Source of the DNA: Pseudomonadota bacterium
GTDB taxonomy: Bacteria > Pseudomonadota > Alphaproteobacteria > Rhizobiales > Kaistiaceae
Direction: 5' to 3'
Length of the DNA stretch: 9,540 nt
Assembly (NCBI GenBank): GCA_023392225.1
Contig: JAEVZM010000614.1
Location: 1-9,540, forward strand
The notes under the pieces are model-generated. The model was not told the origin of the DNA. It made no database searches and saw nothing but the letters and a program-made list of their open reading frames with translations. Positions 6,000-9,540 of the stretch are shown here, piece by piece. The position numbers and the translations under genes are program-made. Position 1 is the first letter of the stretch. Every line of letters starts with the position of its first letter.

Positions 6000-6024
6000 G
6001 GAACTCTGCAATCGGGAACGCATT
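6000..6024 (+). promoter_or_regulatory. Weak candidate EcfG-type promoter before the Crp/Fnr gene
   Basis: GGAAC (6000-6004) and CATT (6021-6024) are 16 nt apart, the same one-mismatch form as the nepR candidate. The -10 ends only 10 nt before the assigned start, unlike the 53-63 nt seen elsewhere, so transcripts would be nearly leaderless. The match may be chance. Confidence 0.3.
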
Positions 6025-6034
6025 TAAATTTGAC

Positions 6035-6844
6035 ATGACGCGGGCGAGGACAACGAGCAGCCGCCGGACTCGGTCCGGTGCAACGCAAGCCGAGCGGGGG
6101 GCGGCAACGGCGCTCCGCTATCCTTGCGAGAAATGCCCTATCCGCAAGCTTCCTGCCTTTCGCCCCTTCACCCCGGAAGAGCTGGCCTTCGTCTCTTCCT
6201 TCAAGAGCGGCGAGCTGATCGTCGATCCGCGCGCCACGATTCTCCAGGAAGGCACGAGCAGCACCCACCTCTTCACCGTGCTCCAGGGCTGGGCCTTCCG
6301 CTACAAGACGCTGCCCGACGGCCGGCGGCAACTCCTCAATTTCGCCCTGCCGGGTGATTTCCTAGGCCTCCAGGCCTCGCTGTTCGACGAGATGTCGCAC
6401 TCGGTCGAGGCGCTCAGCCAGATGCTGCTCTGCGTCTTCCCCCGCGAGCGGATGTGGGAGCTGTTCGAGCGCTATCCGAGCCTTGCCTTCGACGTCACCT
6501 GGCTCGGCTCCCGGGAAGAGCAGATCCTCGACCAGAATCTCCTCTCGATCGGGCGGCGCACGGCGCTCGAGCGCACCGCCTATCTGCTCCTCCATCTCCA
6601 TTCGCGGGCGAGCGCCGTCGGCCTCGCCCCGCCGGACCGGTTCTTCCCGCCGCTGACCCAGCAGCATCTCGCCGACGCCCTCGGCCTCTCCATCGTCCAC
6701 ACCAACAAGACCCTCAAGCGCCTCTCCGACCGCAAGATCATCCGCTGGAAGAACCGGTTGCTCGAGATCCTCGACATCGAGGCGCTGCGCGAGATCGCGT
6801 ACTGGGAGGACGATGCCACAGGGGGCGTTCGTCCCCTGATCTGA
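6035..6844 (+). CDS. Crp/Fnr family transcriptional regulator, FNR-like
   Basis: This encodes 269 residues. An Arg- and Thr-rich N-terminal extension (1-29) is followed by CEKCPIRKLPAF (31-42). A cyclic-nucleotide-binding-type beta-roll (about 45-140) includes LFTVLQGWAFRYKTLPDGRR (79-98), LNFALPGDFLGLQ (101-113) and LLCVFPRERM (131-140). A dimer helix comes next, then a Crp-type helix-turn-helix (about 207-230, LTQQHLADALGLSIVHTNKT). Such proteins respond to oxygen, redox or small molecules; the ligand here is unknown. Cys31, Cys34 and Cys133 align with three of the four iron-sulfur ligands of E. coli FNR, but the position of FNR Cys29 is Pro40. The start at 6035 lacks a Shine-Dalgarno; an in-frame ATG at 5987 preceded by AGGGTGG is the alternative. 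Its target could be the pfkB gene 56 nt downstream. Confidence 0.9.
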   Translation: MTRARTTSSRRTRSGATQAERGAATALRYPCEKCPIRKLPAFRPFTPEELAFVSSFKSGELIVDPRATILQEGTSSTHLFTVLQGWAFRYKTLPDGRRQLLNFALPGDFLGLQASLFDEMSHSVEALSQMLLCVFPRERMWELFERYPSLAFDVTWLGSREEQILDQNLLSIGRRTALERTAYLLLHLHSRASAVGLAPPDRFFPPLTQQHLADALGLSIVHTNKTLKRLSDRKIIRWKNRLLEILDIEALREIAYWEDDATGGVRPLI

Positions 6845-6900
6845 TAGAGTTCGGCGAGTCCACCGCGGCGCATCCTCAAACGTCCCCGGAACCCCGCCCC

Positions 6901-7857
6901 ATGCCCCTTGTCCTTACGCTCTCCCTCAATCCCACCATCGACGTGTCCAGCGAGGCGGAGACGGTGCGGCCGACGCACAAGACCCGCACCGAGCACGAAG
7001 TGTTCGAGCCCGGCGGCGGCGGCATCAACGTTGCCCGCGTGGTCTGCGAGCTCGGCGGCGATACGCTCGCCGTCTGCCTTGCCGGCGGCGCCAGCGGCAG
7101 CCTGCTCGACGACCTCCTGGCCCAGATCGGGCTGCCGCGGAAGATCATCCCGATCTCGGGCAACACCCGTATCGCCCTCATGGTCTACGAGCGCTCGACC
7201 GGGCAGGAATACCGCTTCATCCCGAGCGGTCCTCATCTCCAGCCGGACGAGATCGCGGCCTGCCTCGCCGCGATCGAGGCGGCCGAGTTCGACTGCCTGG
7301 TGGCGAGCGGCAGCGTGCCGGCCGGCTGCGAGCCCGACATCCTCGCCCGCGTCGGTGCCATCGCCGCCCGGCACGAGGTGCCGTTCATCCTCGACAGCTC
7401 CGGGCCGGGCCTTGGCGAGACCCTGGGCCGCACGCCGGTGAAGCTGGTCAAGCCGAGCCTCAACGAGTTCCAGGCCTATGTCGGCCGGACGCTCGGCAGC
7501 CCCGACGAAGTCGCCCGCGCCGCCCGCGCCGTGGTCGGCGACGGCCACGCCGAGATCATCGCGGTAACGCTCGGCATGGACGGCGCGGTGATCGCCAGCG
7601 CCGACGGCGCCTTCCTCGTCCGCGCCCCCAAGGTCAAGACCCGCTCGGCGGTCGGCGCCGGCGATTCGTTCGTCGGCGGCGTGACCCTCGCGCTGCTCGA
7701 GGGCCGCGACCTCGAGGAAGCCGCCCTCCTCGGCACCGCGGCCGGTGCCGCGGCGGCGCTCAACCCTGGTACCGGGGTCTGCCAACGCCCCGACATCCTC
7801 AGGATCTACGAGGAGCTCTCCGCCGACCCGCATGCGGTCGAGCGCCTGGCGGCCTGA
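6901..7857 (+). CDS. PfkB-family sugar-phosphate kinase (probable 6-phosphofructokinase II / 1-phosphofructokinase type)
   Basis: This encodes 318 residues, the usual length for PfkB/FruK/LacC enzymes. Hexose-phosphate kinases of this group transfer phosphate from ATP to fructose 6-phosphate, fructose 1-phosphate or tagatose 6-phosphate in the cytoplasm. Visible motifs are the N-terminal LTLSLNPTIDVS, the substrate-loop signature FEPGGGGINVARVV (36-49), GQEYRF (101-106), VKPSLNEF (183-190) and the C-terminal PfkB signature with catalytic Asp, SAVGAGDSFVGG (250-261). The FEPGGGGINVAR and GQEYRF stretches resemble E. coli PfkB more than FruK, so fructose 6-phosphate is the favoured substrate, by inference. 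The ATG at 6901 gives the family N-terminus, but no clear Shine-Dalgarno precedes it. The gene follows the Crp/Fnr gene by 56 nt with no visible terminator between them, so co-transcription is likely. Confidence 0.87.
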   Translation: MPLVLTLSLNPTIDVSSEAETVRPTHKTRTEHEVFEPGGGGINVARVVCELGGDTLAVCLAGGASGSLLDDLLAQIGLPRKIIPISGNTRIALMVYERSTGQEYRFIPSGPHLQPDEIAACLAAIEAAEFDCLVASGSVPAGCEPDILARVGAIAARHEVPFILDSSGPGLGETLGRTPVKLVKPSLNEFQAYVGRTLGSPDEVARAARAVVGDGHAEIIAVTLGMDGAVIASADGAFLVRAPKVKTRSAVGAGDSFVGGVTLALLEGRDLEEAALLGTAAGAAAALNPGTGVCQRPDILRIYEELSADPHAVERLAA

Positions 7858-7867
7858 GCCGCGGGCC

Positions 7868-7896
7868 GACGGCGGAAGCCGCTGGCTCCCGCCGTC
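7868..7896 (+). terminator. Stem-loop after pfkB, possible terminator
   Basis: An 8-bp GC-rich stem (7868-7875 and 7889-7896) is extended, across one mismatch, by 4 more pairs (7877-7880 and 7884-7887) closing a 3-nt loop. It starts 10 nt after the pfkB stop codon. No T-tract follows, so termination is uncertain. Confidence 0.45.
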
Positions 7897-7939
7897 TCCA
7901 TCCGCTATGCGCTAGGCCGATCAACTCTGGGAGGAATGC

Positions 7940-8800
7940 ATGATCGTCGTAACCGGAGGCAGCGGCAAGCTCGGCCGCGCCGTCGTCAGGCACCTGATGG
8001 ACCAGGGCTACCAGGTCACGTCCGTCGATACCGTGCCGCCGCCCGGCCAATCCAACCCGCCCAAGCCCGGCGACGTCGTCTACAGCCGCGCCGACGTCAC
8101 CGACTTCGGCCAGGCCATGGCCGCGCTGTCGATGATCGACGAGCGCGTCGAGAACGTGACCGGCGTCGTCCACCTCGCCGCCATCGCGGCACCCGGCCAG
8201 GCGACCAACCACGTCACCTTCAGCGTCAACACGGTCTCGACCTACAACGTCTTCGAGGCCGCCCGGCAGCTCGGCATCAAGAACGTCGTGTGGGCCTCGA
8301 GCGAGACCGTCTACGGCATCCCCTATCCCAAGGGCCCGGCCTACGTTCCGGTCGACGAGGAGATCGAGCGCCCGGAGACGGCCTACTCGCTCTCCAAGCT
8401 GATGGGCGAGACGATGGCCGAGCAGTTCTGCCGCTGGGACCCGGCCCTGAAGATCATCGGCCTCCGCTTCTCCAACGTCCAGGAGCCGGCCGACTACGCC
8501 AACTTCGCCGGCTACGACGCCGACGCCCATTCCCGCAAGTTCAACCTCTGGACCTATATCGACGCCCGCGACGCCGCCCAGGCGGTCCGCCTGTCGCTCG
8601 ATTCCAAGCTCAAGGGCGCCCACGTCTTCGGCATCGCCAACTCCAACTCGGTGATGGCCAAGGACAACGAGTCCCTCCTCGCCGAGGTCTTCCCCGACGC
8701 TGCCAGGAAGCGCCCCGTCGCCGCCAACGAGTCGCTCATCTCGATCGACAAGGCGCGCGAGGTGCTCGGCTACGCGCCGCAATACGACTGGAAGGGCTGA
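7940..8800 (+). CDS. NAD(P)-dependent epimerase/dehydratase (extended SDR)
   Basis: This encodes a 286-residue cytoplasmic Rossmann-fold enzyme. The dinucleotide-binding motif TGGSGKLG (5-12) is near the N-terminus, with Asp30 at the end of the second strand favouring NAD. HLAAIAAP (78-85) follows. The catalytic set is Ser120/Ser121 (WASSETVYG), Tyr149 and Lys153 (YSLSK). These define extended short-chain dehydrogenases of the sugar-nucleotide epimerase/dehydratase type. The substrate is not evident; it is somewhat shorter than typical GalE (about 340), closer to small uronate- or sugar-dehydrogenase-like members. GGGAGGA (7929-7935) lies 4 nt before the ATG and fixes the start. The gamma-glutamyltransferase gene starts 8 nt after the stop, so the two are probably one operon, separate from pfkB. 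Confidence 0.9.
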   Translation: MIVVTGGSGKLGRAVVRHLMDQGYQVTSVDTVPPPGQSNPPKPGDVVYSRADVTDFGQAMAALSMIDERVENVTGVVHLAAIAAPGQATNHVTFSVNTVSTYNVFEAARQLGIKNVVWASSETVYGIPYPKGPAYVPVDEEIERPETAYSLSKLMGETMAEQFCRWDPALKIIGLRFSNVQEPADYANFAGYDADAHSRKFNLWTYIDARDAAQAVRLSLDSKLKGAHVFGIANSNSVMAKDNESLLAEVFPDAARKRPVAANESLISIDKAREVLGYAPQYDWKG

Positions 8801-8808
8801 GCGCCACC

Positions 8809-9540
8809 ATGGCGGAGACCACCGTCGGCGAGAAGGGAATGGTCACCGCCCCGCACCGGGCGGCGGCCGAGGTCGGCGCCGAGGTGCTGCGCGCCGGCGG
8901 CAACGCGCTCGAGGCGATGATCGCGATGTGCGCGGCGATCGCCGTGGTCTATCCGCACATGACCGGCATCGGCGGCGACGCCTTCTGGATCGTCGCCGAG
9001 CCCGGCCGGCCGCCGAAGGGCATCGACGGCGCCGGTCGCGCCGGCAGCAGGGCCACCATCGAGGCCTATGCCAAGGACGGCCACGACACCATCCCGCATC
9101 GCGGGCCGAAGGCGGCTCTCACCGTCGCCGGCGCTGTCGGCACCTGGGAGATGGCCCACGAGGCGGCGACCGCGCTCGGCGGCCGCATGCCGCGCCGGGA
9201 CCTGCTCGCCGGCGCCCTTGCCCTCGCCCGTGACGGCATCCCGGTCACCGCCTCCTTCGCCGAGCTCGCGAGCGAGAACCTCGAGGCGCTCTCGGCGTCG
9301 CCCGGCTTCGCCGCGCACTACCTCGTCGACGGCAAGGTTCCGGCGGTCGGAACGAAGCTGCCGGCCGACCGCCTCGCCGATACGCTGGAGCAGCTCGCCC
9401 GCGCCGGCTATGCCGACTTCTACAAGGGCGACATCGCAGCCGAGATCGCCGCGGACCTTGCCGCCGCCGGCAGCCCGGTGACCCGCGAGGACCTCGCCGC
9501 CCAGCGCGCCGCGCTGGTCACGCCGCTCTCGGTCGAGATC
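8809..9540 (+). CDS. Gamma-glutamyltransferase family protein, 5' part only
   Basis: The frame is open from ATG 8809 to the window end (244 codons), so the gene is cut by the window. The visible part is the large-subunit region of the GGT (Ntn-hydrolase) family: MVTAPHRAAAEVGAEVLRAG (11-30), GGNALEA, then YPHMTGIGGDAFWIV (48-62), the family's conserved N-terminal glycine-rich block. Family members cleave or transfer gamma-glutamyl groups from glutathione and similar amides, or act as related acylases, after self-cleavage before a catalytic Thr. That Thr would lie beyond the window and cannot be checked. The protein starts MAETTVGEKG without any signal peptide, although classic bacterial GGTs are periplasmic. 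It may be a cytoplasmic GGT-like enzyme acting with the SDR gene 8 nt upstream. The Shine-Dalgarno is a weak GAAGGG (8791-8796). Confidence 0.87.
   Translation, partial: MAETTVGEKGMVTAPHRAAAEVGAEVLRAGGNALEAMIAMCAAIAVVYPHMTGIGGDAFWIVAEPGRPPKGIDGAGRAGSRATIEAYAKDGHDTIPHRGPKAALTVAGAVGTWEMAHEAATALGGRMPRRDLLAGALALARDGIPVTASFAELASENLEALSASPGFAAHYLVDGKVPAVGTKLPADRLADTLEQLARAGYADFYKGDIAAEIAADLAAAGSPVTREDLAAQRAALVTPLSVEI

Noticed and set aside
5988..6036. Receiver gene start at 6036
   Set aside because: The additional residues lie outside the receiver fold, there is no ribosome-binding site, and it would overlap the divergent Crp/Fnr start.
6888..6912. GGAAC before pfkB as an EcfG promoter
   Set aside because: No CGTT or close variant lies 16-17 nt downstream, and the site overlaps the start codon region.
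6580..7833. Long minus-strand open frame opposite pfkB, and a similar one at 7799-8782
   Set aside because: Both are low-complexity translations opposite genes with intact catalytic motifs.

Overview
The window is GC-rich and densely coded. It carries the core general stress response (GSR) module found only in Alphaproteobacteria: the response regulator PhyR, the anti-sigma factor NepR and the ECF sigma factor EcfG, with an HWE/HRXXN-type histidine kinase beside them. Gene content (CsbD, DUF883, a holin-like membrane protein, an AI-2E family permease, a FixK/FNR-like regulator) and composition suggest a member of the Hyphomicrobiales (Rhizobiales). Genus cannot be decided from the sequence.

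Layout. 1-154: upstream region with a promoter for a small CsbD-family stress protein (155-352), which ends at a strong terminator. 491-2448, minus strand: an HWE histidine kinase lying downstream of phyR. 2449-2639: divergent regulatory region between phyR and nepR. 2640-3448, plus strand: nepR and ecfG. 3449-3567: intergenic region with another stress promoter. 3568-5578, plus strand: a DUF883/ElaB-like protein, a three-helix holin-like protein and an AI-2E family transporter, apparently one envelope operon. 5587-5988, minus strand: a stand-alone receiver protein of the FAT GUY type. 6035-7857, plus strand: a Crp/Fnr regulator followed by a PfkB-family sugar-phosphate kinase. 7940-9540, plus strand: an extended SDR epimerase/dehydratase and the start of a gamma-glutamyltransferase, which runs off the window.

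How the genes work together. In the known alphaproteobacterial GSR, HRXXN kinases phosphorylate PhyR, which then binds NepR and frees EcfG. EcfG reads promoters of the form GGAAC-N16/17-CGTT. Exact matches occur upstream of csbD, upstream of DUF883 and twice in tandem upstream of phyR. A weaker match precedes nepR. In all these cases the leader from -10 to start codon is about 53-63 nt. The window therefore holds the regulatory core with positive feedback and two probable effector outputs. No wholly new system is evident. The main oddities are the kinase, whose ATP-binding N-box has lost its usual asparagine, the interlocking divergent promoters, the orphan FAT GUY receiver, and a Crp/Fnr protein with three of the four FNR-type cysteine positions. 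No tRNA, rRNA, CRISPR array or mobile element was seen. No gene-free stretch exceeds 300 bases; the longest are 2449-2639 and 1-154.
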